A stretch of DNA of 64,000 nt from Hydrogenophilales bacterium (GTDB taxonomy: Bacteria; Pseudomonadota; Gammaproteobacteria; Burkholderiales; Eutrophovitaceae): the NCBI GenBank assembly GCA_902627495.1, contig CACOJS010000004.1, positions 62,001-126,000 of the forward strand, given 5' to 3'. Each line of letters opens with the position of its first letter. Within the stretch, counting starts at the first letter, position 1. The notes beneath the pieces were generated by a model. It was not told the origin of the DNA and did not search any database. It saw nothing but the letters and a program-made list of their open reading frames with translations. Below are positions 8,948-18,137 of the stretch, in pieces. A program made the translations under genes and the position numbers.

Positions 8948-10066
8948 ATGCAGTTTCCCACAGATACAAAAAGTGTAACTGAGCGTCTTTCTAATTTTAA
9001 TCCGACGTCATACGCAAGAACCAGAAATCATGTTGATGGCAACGTGTCGTTGTTATCACCCTATATCACCCATGGCTTCATTTCCCCAGCTAAGATTCGC
9101 GAATTTCTAGTTCATAAATTTCAGATACCTCGTAGTCACAAGTACATTCAAGAATTAACCTGGAGGGAATATTTCTCACACTATCTAAGAAAAAAACCAC
9201 AGGCAACCGTCAAATCCATCAAAGCTACTATTATTGATGAAAATTACTATTCAAATTCTATTCCGACGGATATTTTAGAAGGAACTACTGGGATTCCTGT
9301 GATCGACCATGGAGTCAGGACACTTTATCAGGATGGTTATCTGCATAACCACCTGAGGATGTGGCTCGCCGCATATATAATTCACTACCGAAAAGTCCGG
9401 TGGCAAGCTGGGGCTCACTGGATGTACTCCTATTTAATTGACGGAGATCTTGCCTCAAACCATCTATCTTGGCAGTGGGTAGCAGGGACCTTGACTGGTA
9501 GACCATATTTATTTAATGCTGATAATGTACAAAAATATGCCCCCAGTCTTAGTTGTCGTCATACTCAGATTGACAAACCGTACCCGGAACTTCTTAATCT
9601 AGCAAGCAGTAAGAGGACCATTCATTTTGAAACCAATAATAGGGCCGAACTTACCCCTATTCCACCGTTAATAAACCACCTTGAAAATAGAAAGCCTGAT
9701 GGAATAAAGTTAAAAGGAAAGCTCTTGTCGATCTGCCATCCTTGGAGTCTGAGTCAACAAAAAACTCCTTTTGATATAGGTGTTTTTATCAGTGACTTCC
9801 ATAAAATGTATCCTTGGTGTCGAGCTAGATGGGACTTTGTTACAGATAGGATGGCAAGGGTTGCCAACAGCATTGCTTTCCTTTCTCTAGAAGACTACCA
9901 AAAAATTACATGCGAAATCCCAATTAAAATCACACCAACTCCAAATCCGTTTTATAATCAAATCTGCCAAACATCAAATACAACTTTAGTTATGCAGTCC
10001 CCTTTGCACAACGTTCCGGATGTACACTATCCTTCATTTTCGAAATATTGGAAAGCTATCGAATAG
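8948..10066 (+). CDS. Short cryptochrome/photolyase-like FAD-binding protein lacking the N-terminal antenna domain
   Basis: Residues about 10-205 match the FAD-binding half of photolyases and cryptochromes: ELTWREYFSHY, GIPVIDHGVRTLYQDGYLHN, the IDGDLASNHLSWQWVAGT core that contacts FAD, and YLFNADNVQKYAP. The usual alpha/beta antenna domain that should precede it is missing; the protein begins almost directly with the helical domain. Instead, an extra C-terminal region of about 150 residues (with LLSICHPWSLS and CRARWDFVTDRMARV) follows, of unclear fold. A role in light-dependent DNA repair or blue-light sensing is inferred. The ATG has no strong ribosome site. Confidence 0.87.
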   Translation: MQFPTDTKSVTERLSNFNPTSYARTRNHVDGNVSLLSPYITHGFISPAKIREFLVHKFQIPRSHKYIQELTWREYFSHYLRKKPQATVKSIKATIIDENYYSNSIPTDILEGTTGIPVIDHGVRTLYQDGYLHNHLRMWLAAYIIHYRKVRWQAGAHWMYSYLIDGDLASNHLSWQWVAGTLTGRPYLFNADNVQKYAPSLSCRHTQIDKPYPELLNLASSKRTIHFETNNRAELTPIPPLINHLENRKPDGIKLKGKLLSICHPWSLSQQKTPFDIGVFISDFHKMYPWCRARWDFVTDRMARVANSIAFLSLEDYQKITCEIPIKITPTPNPFYNQICQTSNTTLVMQSPLHNVPDVHYPSFSKYWKAIE

Positions 10067-10127
10067 AGAAAGCCTGTGGTATATCAGTTGATTTCGACTT
10101 CTTTACATACAACCCTAAGGAGAAAAT

Positions 10128-10496
10128 ATGAGAAAAAAGATTGTCCTTATATTCTTGCTTCTCTGCAATACAGCGACAGCGGATTGGTCCAAATGGTTAG
10201 AATCGCCCGAGGGAGATGCATCCTTTATAAACACAAATAAAATCAAATTAGTCGGAGATTCTCTTTTATTTGTGGTAAGGAAGCGACTCAGCACAGCAAA
10301 CGACGCTGGAGAGCAAAGCATTGAGACTCAATATGAAATGAACTGCCACTCAAGATCATACAAAATTCTCCAAGTTTATTTTTATGAAGACAAAAACTGG
10401 TCTAAACTAAAACATAGTTTTGACCCCAAAGATAAGGGCAGGCTTATTCGACCGGATACAGCAACTGAAATTTTAGCGGGTATCGTGTGCAAATAA
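10128..10496 (+). CDS. Small secreted protein, surface-adhesin E-like (paralogue 2)
   Basis: 122 residues with signal peptide MRKKIVLIFLLLCNTATA, mature start DWSKWLES. It shares with the 5380 protein the early Trp, a strand with Asn/Lys (FINTNKIKL), a hydrophobic strand (LLFVVRKR), an internal Cys in the YEMNCHSRSYKI block, a YEDKNW block matching YKDSNW of the first paralogue, and a C-terminal IVCK. AAGGAGAAAAT before the ATG is a good ribosome site. It is probably monocistronic. The two conserved cysteines may form a periplasmic disulfide. Function is unknown. Confidence 0.85.
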   Translation: MRKKIVLIFLLLCNTATADWSKWLESPEGDASFINTNKIKLVGDSLLFVVRKRLSTANDAGEQSIETQYEMNCHSRSYKILQVYFYEDKNWSKLKHSFDPKDKGRLIRPDTATEILAGIVCK

Positions 10497-10671
10497 CATT
10501 CAGTAGTATGGTCAGCATATCTTCAAGAGGCTAATTATGAATTTTTTAATATTTTTTTATCTTTTAAAACATGAAACCATACTTTATCACAATAGAAACA
10601 ATCAACCTGATATATGTCATTATTAGATAAAACCTAGGTGTTCTATAACTTTAAGGAAAGGTAGTTTGTTC

Positions 10672-11835
10672 ATGGACTTTCAACTTTCAACCGAACAAAA
10701 AAAACTCCAGGAGGCCGCTCGGCTTTTTGCGACAGAGCAAATGACTTCAGTTGCTCGCGACTTGGAGTCGCAAAACCAACCTCTATCCTCTACTTGGTTA
10801 AAACGTTATGGGGAATTGGGTTTTTTAGGAGTGAACATTGCTCAAGAACTGGGGGGGCTGGGTCTTGGAAATTTGGAGGCACTGATTGTTCTTGAAGAAT
10901 TCGCCAAAGTGTCACCAGCAATTGCCTTTCCAATATTTGAAAGCTCGGTGGGACCAATAAGGGCAGTTGAACACTTTGCCAATAGAAAGCTTGTAGAGCG
11001 CATTGTTCCAAAAGTCTGTAACGGCGAGTTGGTTGTAGCTGTTGCAATGTCCGAACCTGATGCTGGATCCGCATTAACCGACCTTAAAACCAAAGCAGAA
11101 ATTAAAGACAATATGATTGTTGTAAATGGACAAAAGCGGTGGTGCTCAGGGGGTGGTCATGCAGACGCCTACGTAGTCTATGTCCGCATGACAGACACAC
11201 CGGGAGCTGGTGGGATTGGTGCAGTATTAGTTGAAAATGGTGTCCCCGGACTAACTTTCGGTGCCAGGGAACAATTAATGGGTTTCCGGGGAATTCCATC
11301 TGCAGATATTTTTTTTGACGATGTGAAAATTCCAATTGAGAATCTCGTTGTGCCGGCTGACGGTGGGTTCCAAAAACTGATGGAGGCTTTTGATTTAGAA
11401 CGCTGTGGAAATGCCACAATGTGCTTGGGAATTGCCCAGGCTGCATACTCTGATGCATTATCCTACGCTCAAGAACGATATCAATTTGGGAAACCATTAA
11501 TCGATTTCCAAGCCGTACAGCTAAAACTTGCGGATATGGCAATGCAAGTTGAATCGTCAAGGTTACTCATTCATCGTGCAGCCCAAAATTCAACAGACGG
11601 ACTACCATCTGTTTTAGATTCAAGTCTGGCCAAATGCTTTGCCAATGAGATCGTTAGGGAAGTAACGGGGGCCGCAATGCAGGTTATGGGAGCTTACGGT
11701 TATTCAAAAGAGTTTCCTCAAGAACAACGGATGCGTGATGCTTGGGGCTGGGGGATAGCTGGAGGAGCAATTGATATTCAAAAAATAAACATAGCCTCCT
11801 CCCTAGTTGGAAGGCGATTCTCCCAACGCCGATAA
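10672..11835 (+). CDS. Acyl-CoA dehydrogenase family protein
   Basis: FAD enzyme introducing an alpha-beta double bond into an acyl-CoA. N-terminal helical domain, then AVAMSEPDAGSALTD and QKRWCSGGGHAD of the middle beta domain, then the C-terminal four-helix domain (ERYQFGKPLIDFQ, GAYGYSKEF, RMRDAWGWG). The catalytic Glu of medium- and short-chain enzymes (YEGTSQ region) is replaced here by IAGGAIDIQ. Glu243 in FDLERCG occupies the alternative position used by isovaleryl- and long-chain-type enzymes, so it is the likely base. ATG 10672 has AAGGAAAGG upstream; a TTG at 10666 is possible. No electron-transfer partner is adjacent. Confidence 0.93.
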   Translation: MDFQLSTEQKKLQEAARLFATEQMTSVARDLESQNQPLSSTWLKRYGELGFLGVNIAQELGGLGLGNLEALIVLEEFAKVSPAIAFPIFESSVGPIRAVEHFANRKLVERIVPKVCNGELVVAVAMSEPDAGSALTDLKTKAEIKDNMIVVNGQKRWCSGGGHADAYVVYVRMTDTPGAGGIGAVLVENGVPGLTFGAREQLMGFRGIPSADIFFDDVKIPIENLVVPADGGFQKLMEAFDLERCGNATMCLGIAQAAYSDALSYAQERYQFGKPLIDFQAVQLKLADMAMQVESSRLLIHRAAQNSTDGLPSVLDSSLAKCFANEIVREVTGAAMQVMGAYGYSKEFPQEQRMRDAWGWGIAGGAIDIQKINIASSLVGRRFSQRR

Positions 11836-12064
11836 AATCCTAACGTAAAAATACTTTAATAAAACCGTTGTTTTACAAATGCAATCTCTTTTAACCATCG
11901 ACAATTGCTCCGATTACTCGATATAGTATCTACAATTTAGTAGATTTAGCGATAAATATTAAAGTAGGAAAAGGGTGAAAATTTTTGAAAATCGATTAAG
12001 TAAAGAACATTTTGGACAATTAAATGCCAGAAAACCTAGTAAATATATTTTGTCAAAATAACGC

Positions 12065-12430
12065 ATGAGAAATCTACTACTTGTTTCTCTTCTCCTATAC
12101 CCAGTAACTTCCTTATCGGAGTGGGTGGAGAATAAACATGGTACCTTCTATGATCTCCCTGTCACTGAAGAAGATGGGTATCTCGTTTTAATCGAGAGAG
12201 AATACAAAAATAAATCAAGTGGAGATTATAATGGCTACAATAAAGAAATCATTCGCAAAATTGATTGCAAAAATAGAAAAGAGGCTCTTGTTGTTGCCAA
12301 AAGATACGAAAACGGCATAGTAGACAAAGTTTTTGACTACGAAGCCAAATTAGGGCTGTCACGACTTCTACGTGTTCTCGACCCTATCAGTCTACGAGAA
12401 CTCCAGGATATAGGGATTTGCCCAAAATAG
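12065..12430 (+). CDS. Small secreted protein, surface-adhesin E-like (paralogue 3, divergent)
   Basis: 121 residues with signal peptide MRNLLLVSLLLYPVTSLS and mature start EWVENKHG. The early Trp, TFYDLPV, YLVLIEREYKN, an internal Cys (RKIDCKNRKE) and terminal IGICPK follow the same order as the other adhesin E-like proteins, but overall identity looks low. The ATG follows an AT-rich stretch with no strong ribosome site. Function unknown; probably periplasmic or surface-exposed. Confidence 0.75.
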   Translation: MRNLLLVSLLLYPVTSLSEWVENKHGTFYDLPVTEEDGYLVLIEREYKNKSSGDYNGYNKEIIRKIDCKNRKEALVVAKRYENGIVDKVFDYEAKLGLSRLLRVLDPISLRELQDIGICPK

Positions 12431-12489
12431 AGTCCCGCGACATTCATCGGAATTACATGATGAATAATCCCTTTTACCATTATTGTCAG

Positions 12490-12705
12490 GGAGACCTAAT
12501 TAGTTTAGTTCCGACCAATGGTCAAAGACAACTTTACCCAGCATTTATTTCACCATGAATTCGTTGACTTTAATCTCTTTGTCCAGAGGGTACTCAAGGC
12601 CTATCGAATTATCTTACTTCGGTGTTAATAACTTAGTCCTAGTAGGTTGTCCTAGCCGCATTCCTCATAAGATCCTCAAACTCCTGAAACCATACGTTTC
12701 CTAAT
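12490..12705 (-). pseudogene. Remnant of a zinc-type (MDR) alcohol dehydrogenase/quinone oxidoreductase C-terminus
   Basis: Reading the minus strand gives GNVWFQEFEDLMRNAA in one frame (about 12702-12640). A second frame gives EYPLDKEIKVNEFMVK, a stop, then MLGKVVFDHWSEL (about 12595-12500). The order (a strand plus EFEDLM helix, then YPLD, an EFM helix and LGKVV near the end) is that of the last 80 residues of medium-chain dehydrogenase/reductases. The frame change and internal stop show decay. The remaining bases of the 454-base gap (to 12884) hold no gene and probably include the promoter of the aldo/keto reductase gene. Confidence 0.4.
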
Positions 12706-12884
12706 TTTCACAATTCTTTAGAAAACAATGCATCAAAGACTAACATGGAAGCATCATAAATGTAATCGCCAGATGATGATATACAGTACTCGACTAAAAA
12801 ACCGGCCCATAATACTATATATAAAAACTTCAAATATATTAATTAAAGTAAAAGCAAACAAATATTGAAAGGATTTAGATAGCC

Positions 12885-13934
12885 ATGGAATATCGACGGT
12901 TTGGGACTACAGGGATGAAAGTATCTGAGTTGTGCCTCGGTACAATGATGTTCGCAAAAAAAGCTGGGTGGCGTAACTACACAAAAGGCCCAGCAGATGC
13001 AAAGAAAGTATTTAAAACCGCACTGGATCTTGGAATCAACTTTTTTGATACTGCAGATATTTATTCCCACGGATCATGCGAGGAAATAACCGGTAAAATT
13101 CTTAATTCCATGGCAAATCGAGATGAGATAGTAGTTGCAACAAAAGTACACGGCCCTATGGGACCAGGTCCAAACATGAGAGGGTTGTCTCGAAAACACA
13201 TTTTAAGTGGGATAGATGCCTCTTTAAAACGCCTTGGTATGGAATACGTGGATCTTTACATAATTCATCGATGGGACCATGAGACAACCAGGGAGGAAGT
13301 AATGGAGGCACTTCATGACGTAGTTAAAAGTGGTAAGGCAAGATATATTGGGGCCTCTAGCATGTTTGCCTGGGAGCTAGCAAAAGCCCAAGAAGCAGCT
13401 CACGTAAACAATTGGACAAAATTTGTGTCCATGCAAAACCATTATAATCTAATCTATCGGGAGGAAGAACGTGAAATGATTCCTCTCTGCATTAATGATG
13501 GACTAGCGATAACCCCATGGAGCCCGTTAGCGAGAGGCTTCCTGGCTGGAAATAGATATAAAAAAGGGGGAGGTCCAACTCAACGAGCTAAAAATGACAC
13601 ATTATCTGATAACTTTTACTACAGCAAAACAGACTTTGAAGTACTAGAGGTACTTGAAACCATATCAAATCAAATAAATAGAAAACCCGTTGAGATTGCC
13701 TTGGCATGGCTATGCAGCAAACCTGCGATAACATCTCCAATTATTGGTCCAAGTACATCCTCTCAACTAAAACAACTTGTTAAATCTTTATCCTTAAAAT
13801 TAACAAGGAAACATATTGAAAGACTAGAAAAACCATATCAACCAAAGCATATAGCTGGACATTCCAGTAACACTCAACAAGCTAATGAGATGGCACGACT
13901 AGCACTAGAAAAGAAGAAACCAAAAATTAATTAA
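12885..13934 (+). CDS. Aldo/keto reductase
   Basis: NADPH-dependent (beta/alpha)8 oxidoreductase acting on aldehydes or ketones. The catalytic tetrad is visible as Asp55 and Tyr60 (FFDTADIY), Lys87 (VVATKV) and His128 (YIIHRW). The cofactor-binding end is the LACSKPAITSPIIG-like block near residues 275-290. At 349 residues it matches the AKR subgroup of YajO/YhdN-like proteins. The ATG at 12885 is preceded by GAAAGGA at a slightly long spacing. It is followed after 42 bases by a PhyH dioxygenase on the same strand, so the two may be co-transcribed. Confidence 0.92.
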   Translation: MEYRRFGTTGMKVSELCLGTMMFAKKAGWRNYTKGPADAKKVFKTALDLGINFFDTADIYSHGSCEEITGKILNSMANRDEIVVATKVHGPMGPGPNMRGLSRKHILSGIDASLKRLGMEYVDLYIIHRWDHETTREEVMEALHDVVKSGKARYIGASSMFAWELAKAQEAAHVNNWTKFVSMQNHYNLIYREEEREMIPLCINDGLAITPWSPLARGFLAGNRYKKGGGPTQRAKNDTLSDNFYYSKTDFEVLEVLETISNQINRKPVEIALAWLCSKPAITSPIIGPSTSSQLKQLVKSLSLKLTRKHIERLEKPYQPKHIAGHSSNTQQANEMARLALEKKKPKIN

Positions 13935-13976
13935 GCTTCATACCATAATATGCTGATTACCAAGATAGGTTAAGGT

Positions 13977-14828
13977 ATGACGTTCAAACAAAAAAGATAC
14001 CAAACTGACGAGTCTTCATTACAGAAGCAACTAGCAAAACGGTTGACAACTAATGAGAAAAAACAATATTTTAACCAAGGATTCGTTAAAGGTTTACCCG
14101 TTTTCCAAAGTCAATCTGAAATTGCTTTCCTTCAAGACATGTTCTTAAAGTTATCTAGCCGGCTACCCAAAAGTATAGATATTAATCAAGTTAATGCATG
14201 GCATAAATTTAGTTTAGAGTTCTACAAATTGTGTCACCACCCGGCCATACTCGACTATGTGGAAGATATTTTAGGGAGTAATTTCTACCACTGGGCTGGG
14301 CAATTTTTTGTAAAATATCCCAACGATGGATCGGAGGTTCCTTGGCATCAAGATGCTCAATACTGGCCCCTTTATCCGTCACAATCTGTAACTGTCTGGC
14401 TGGCAGTATTTAACACAAGTTTAGAGAATGCTGCTATGCAAGAGGTAAAACGAAGCCATTTAAATACCAAATATATTCACAGAATTAACAATTCTGCTCA
14501 CTATGTATTACACGAAGAGGTTTCTTCAGATCAGTTCAATAGTACTAATATAGAGACGGTCGATCTTAAGGCGGGACAAATCTCACTGCATGACTCTAGA
14601 TTACTTCATGGTTCAGGACCAAATTATTCAAAACACACAAGGGCAAGGATAACTATTCGCTACTGCCCTACTAATGTAAGATGTGATCTTTCAGTTTGGC
14701 CAACTTTTGAAAGCTACATGGCCCGTGGGGAAGACAACTATAAGTGGAACCCTATAGGTCAGGTGCCAAAAGGCGAATCGTATCCTGTACGAAAATTTCA
14801 ACATTCGTCAGAAGCTCTCTGGGACTAG
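13977..14828 (+). CDS. Phytanoyl-CoA dioxygenase (PhyH) family protein
   Basis: Fe(II)/2-oxoglutarate-dependent dioxygenase. The iron ligands are His124 and Asp126 (WHQD) and His211 (LLHGSG), with an Arg at about 222-224 (RARITIRY) to bind 2-oxoglutarate. The complete HxD motif argues for hydroxylation, not halogenation. Middle-length for PhyH proteins (283 residues). Its place after an aldo/keto reductase and 55 bases before ppc is compatible with one transcript, but the substrate cannot be deduced. Confidence 0.9.
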   Translation: MTFKQKRYQTDESSLQKQLAKRLTTNEKKQYFNQGFVKGLPVFQSQSEIAFLQDMFLKLSSRLPKSIDINQVNAWHKFSLEFYKLCHHPAILDYVEDILGSNFYHWAGQFFVKYPNDGSEVPWHQDAQYWPLYPSQSVTVWLAVFNTSLENAAMQEVKRSHLNTKYIHRINNSAHYVLHEEVSSDQFNSTNIETVDLKAGQISLHDSRLLHGSGPNYSKHTRARITIRYCPTNVRCDLSVWPTFESYMARGEDNYKWNPIGQVPKGESYPVRKFQHSSEALWD

Positions 14829-14883
14829 CTGCAAAAAAGTATCAAAGAAGGTTGAATTGAAGACATTCACCCATGGGAGAGAA

Positions 14884-17601
14884 ATGAGGTACGACAATCT
14901 AAAAGCTAACATCCGATTTTTGGGACGTATTCTCGGCGATACCATCAAAGAACAAGAAGGTAGCGACCTATACAACATAATTGAGAAAACTCGAAAGAAC
15001 GCCATACTCTTTGAGAAAAATGGATCTACACAGGCCAAAAAAAAGTTAAGCAAAGTGTTAGATGATTTAAGCGTGGCATCTACTATTGACGTTATTCGTG
15101 CCTTTAGTTTGTTTTCTTTGCTATCAAATATAGCAGAAGATCAAAATCAAAAATATAAGAATATCGAAGCGAGGTACAACAAAGAAAAAGGGTCTATTGA
15201 GTATACCTTTGAACTCCTCAAAAAGCATAAAATACCAATTACAAAAGTAGAAAAATTTATCTCCGGGTGTCTAATAAATCCAGTACTAACTGCACACCCT
15301 ACCGAAGTTCAACGAAAAAGTATTCTAGATCTGCAGAGAAAAATTGCCAGACTATTAGGGCTTAAAACTGAATCTTCTAACACCAAAAATGCTCCAAATT
15401 GGGAGGAGGAAATAAGACAGTCCGTTGAGACCCTTTGGCAAACAAGAACATTAAGAGAACTCAAATTGTCAGTGGAAGACGAAATAAGAAATGCTTTGTC
15501 GTATTACCGCTATACGTTTCTATCGGAAACTCCACGTATTTGCAAAAAAATAGAAACCTTGATGACTAAAATAGGAGCTAAAAAAAAGAAAATAGGCGTT
15601 TTTCTTCAAATTGGTAGTTGGATAGGTGGAGATAGAGATGGAAACCCGTATGTGACGGATGCAACTTTAAGGTACGCCGTGAAAGAAAATTCTAAATATA
15701 TATTTGAATTTTACCTGCGTGAGGTGAATCTGCTAAGGTCGGAGCTATCGATTTCCTCACATCTAGTCGATGTAACGCCTGAATTATTATCTTTAGCAAC
15801 AAAATCACCAGACCAGTCTGCACATCGTACCGACGAACTCTATCGCCGTGCATTAATAGGTATTTACAGTAAATTATTAGCCACTTCAAACAAATTGAAC
15901 GGTACTAATTTACCGACTAACACTGAGACAGGCCCTTATCTAAATATTAGTGAATTTACCTCAGACCTACGTATAGTTATCAACTCATTACGGGAAAACG
16001 GTAGTCATAGAACAGCTGACGGTCGTATCAGTAAACTGCTATGGGCTGCGGAAGTTTTCGGATTTCACTTGTGCCCCATCGACCTCCGTCAACATTCCAG
16101 CGTTCACGAGAGAGTTATTGCGGATCTCTTTCTACAAGGAGAAAATAAACAAGACTACGAAAATTTGACTGAAATTGACAAGCGGAACTTGCTCGTTAAT
16201 GAACTAGCAAAACCCAGACCTCTACGATCTCTTAATGTTGAGTATTCAGATGAAACTCGCAAAGAGTTACAAATAATTGATGCCACAGCAGCTATAAAGG
16301 CTAGCTATGGAAATGCCGTTCTACCAAATTATGTTATTTCCATGACACATGATGTAAGTGATATTTTGGAGGTAGTACTTTTATTGAAAGAGTCTGGGAT
16401 TTTTATCCCAAACAAACGAAAATGCTCTGTCAATATTGTACCTCTTTTTGAGAGTATAGCTGACCTCCAAAAAGCCGGTACGTTGATGAGAGAGTTATTG
16501 AGCAACAAATATTATCGTGCACTAGTTAAAAACAACAATAACTATCAACAGATAATGCTTGGTTATTCTGATAGCAATAAAGATGGGGGCTATTTGTCCT
16601 CCTGCTGGGAGCTTTACAAGGCAGAGACCGAGTTGGTTAAGGTCGCCAGTGAATATGATCTGCAGTTATGTCTATTCCATGGTCGCGGCGGCTCAGTAGG
16701 CCGAGGAGGCGGACCTGCATATGAAGGTATCCTATCTCAACCACCAGGTAGTATTACGGGGAAAATTCGGATTACAGAACAAGGGGAGGTTATAGCAGGT
16801 AAATATTCTGACCCTGATATTGGAGGTCACCACCTGGAAACAATAGTAGCGGGGACTATGGAAGCCACACTGCTAAATTCAGCGACAGAACTCAAAATCA
16901 ACCCTAAATATAAAATCGCTTTAGACCAGATCAGTAGTATCGCCTTTCGGCAATATCGAAAGCTGGTCTATGAGACCTCCGGCTTCACGGAATTTTTCCA
17001 TCTAGCAACACCAATATCTGAAATTGCCAAGTTAAATGTTGGTAGTAGACCGTCATCTCGTAAAAATTCGAAAGCAATTGAAGACCTAAGAGCGATACCA
17101 TGGGTTTTTTCATGGTCACTAGCAAGAGTTATGCTCCCAGGATGGTACGGATTTGGAAGTGCAATTGAACTTTGGCTTGAAGACAATAAATTTTTAGGTC
17201 TGCCTTTACTTAAGGAAATGAACCAAGAATGGCCTTTTTTTAAAACAATGATGGCCAATATAGACATGGTTCTGGCAAAAGCTGATATGCACATAGCCTC
17301 AAGGTACTCTGAACTAATACAAGATAAGCAATTACGAGAAACAATATTCGGAGAAATCAGATTAGAATTTGGAAAAACAGTTGAAAGTGTATTGACTATC
17401 AAAGGGAATGACTACCTCCTAGAAGAAAATCCCTCTCTTTTCAGCAATTTTAAAGCTCGTGTGCCATACATTAACCCCCTAAATCATTTGCAAATTGAAC
17501 TTCTTAGAAAATATCGTGAGGGCAACACAGAGGAACAATTAAAGCATGCCATACTTCTCACGATAAATGGAATAGCAGCAGGACTTCGAAACAGCGGATA
17601 A
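14884..17601 (+). CDS. ppc: Phosphoenolpyruvate carboxylase
   Basis: Makes oxaloacetate from PEP and bicarbonate, the anaplerotic step feeding the TCA cycle. Full length at about 905 residues. Signature sites: catalytic His138 in LTAHPTEVQRKS, the GYSDSNKDGGY loop with Lys, and FHGRGGSVGRGGGP. The conserved C-terminus, usually ending RNTG or QNTG, is GLRNSG here. ATG 14884 (MRYDNLKANIRFLG) fits the family start, with GGGAG just upstream. An in-frame TTG at 14857 would add nine residues and also has a purine-rich upstream site. A 50-codon ORF overlaps the stop codon. Confidence 0.96.
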   Translation: MRYDNLKANIRFLGRILGDTIKEQEGSDLYNIIEKTRKNAILFEKNGSTQAKKKLSKVLDDLSVASTIDVIRAFSLFSLLSNIAEDQNQKYKNIEARYNKEKGSIEYTFELLKKHKIPITKVEKFISGCLINPVLTAHPTEVQRKSILDLQRKIARLLGLKTESSNTKNAPNWEEEIRQSVETLWQTRTLRELKLSVEDEIRNALSYYRYTFLSETPRICKKIETLMTKIGAKKKKIGVFLQIGSWIGGDRDGNPYVTDATLRYAVKENSKYIFEFYLREVNLLRSELSISSHLVDVTPELLSLATKSPDQSAHRTDELYRRALIGIYSKLLATSNKLNGTNLPTNTETGPYLNISEFTSDLRIVINSLRENGSHRTADGRISKLLWAAEVFGFHLCPIDLRQHSSVHERVIADLFLQGENKQDYENLTEIDKRNLLVNELAKPRPLRSLNVEYSDETRKELQIIDATAAIKASYGNAVLPNYVISMTHDVSDILEVVLLLKESGIFIPNKRKCSVNIVPLFESIADLQKAGTLMRELLSNKYYRALVKNNNNYQQIMLGYSDSNKDGGYLSSCWELYKAETELVKVASEYDLQLCLFHGRGGSVGRGGGPAYEGILSQPPGSITGKIRITEQGEVIAGKYSDPDIGGHHLETIVAGTMEATLLNSATELKINPKYKIALDQISSIAFRQYRKLVYETSGFTEFFHLATPISEIAKLNVGSRPSSRKNSKAIEDLRAIPWVFSWSLARVMLPGWYGFGSAIELWLEDNKFLGLPLLKEMNQEWPFFKTMMANIDMVLAKADMHIASRYSELIQDKQLRETIFGEIRLEFGKTVESVLTIKGNDYLLEENPSLFSNFKARVPYINPLNHLQIELLRKYREGNTEEQLKHAILLTINGIAAGLRNSG

Positions 17602-17753
17602 TGACCCGGGGGTTTTCCCAACTACTGAACAATCCTAAATTCATATCGCAAGAGGCCAAAGAGGACGTCCCTACTTACAAGATAAAGGACGTTGACTCAA
17701 CAAAGCTATTACACAGCTTTCCAAAATTTAGCGACGTTAAGGAAATTAGATAA
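17601..17753 (+). CDS. Small ORF overlapping the ppc stop codon (50 aa)
   Basis: The ATG starts on the last base of the ppc stop (TAATG), an arrangement typical of translational coupling. The product begins MTRGFSQLLNNPKF and ends KFSDVKEIR; it is charged and soluble, without signal peptide. No family is recognised. The overlap and ordinary-looking amino-acid composition support expression, but its short length means chance cannot be excluded. Confidence 0.42.
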   Translation: MTRGFSQLLNNPKFISQEAKEDVPTYKIKDVDSTKLLHSFPKFSDVKEIR

Positions 17754-18137
17754 CAAGTCTATCCAAACCCAATCACATAAATAAGCACAACTGCCGGTAT
17801 CACAAAAGACCTAAACCATACTTAGTTACAAAAAAACTAGGATTCGTGGAATATTCGTGGAAATTTTAGTTAATCCCGAGTGCAAACTCTTATATGGATC
17901 AGTGTTATCCAATACACATCGTTCGCATTATTAAGAAACCTCACTTGGAGCAAATAACTACACACCATAGGAAAATCACGTCCAGCTGATTATCAATATC
18001 TTCATGTTTAATATTTGTTTAATATGATTGAATAACGGATTGATCCTCCTCAACTGCGATTTTGATCCAAATAGTATTGTTAAAGTGTGAAAATACACAT
18101 AATATTTGAGGTTCGATGATATTGAGGAGAATACGTC
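17754..18137 (+). other. Intergenic stretch with a short tandem repeat
   Basis: No gene is visible in these 384 bases. The ten-base unit ATTCGTGGAA occurs twice in near-tandem (17842-17851 and 17853-17862), possibly a regulator site or chance. The sequence just before 18138 is AT-rich and includes the TTGAGGAGA ribosome site of the formamidase-like gene. Confidence 0.35.
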
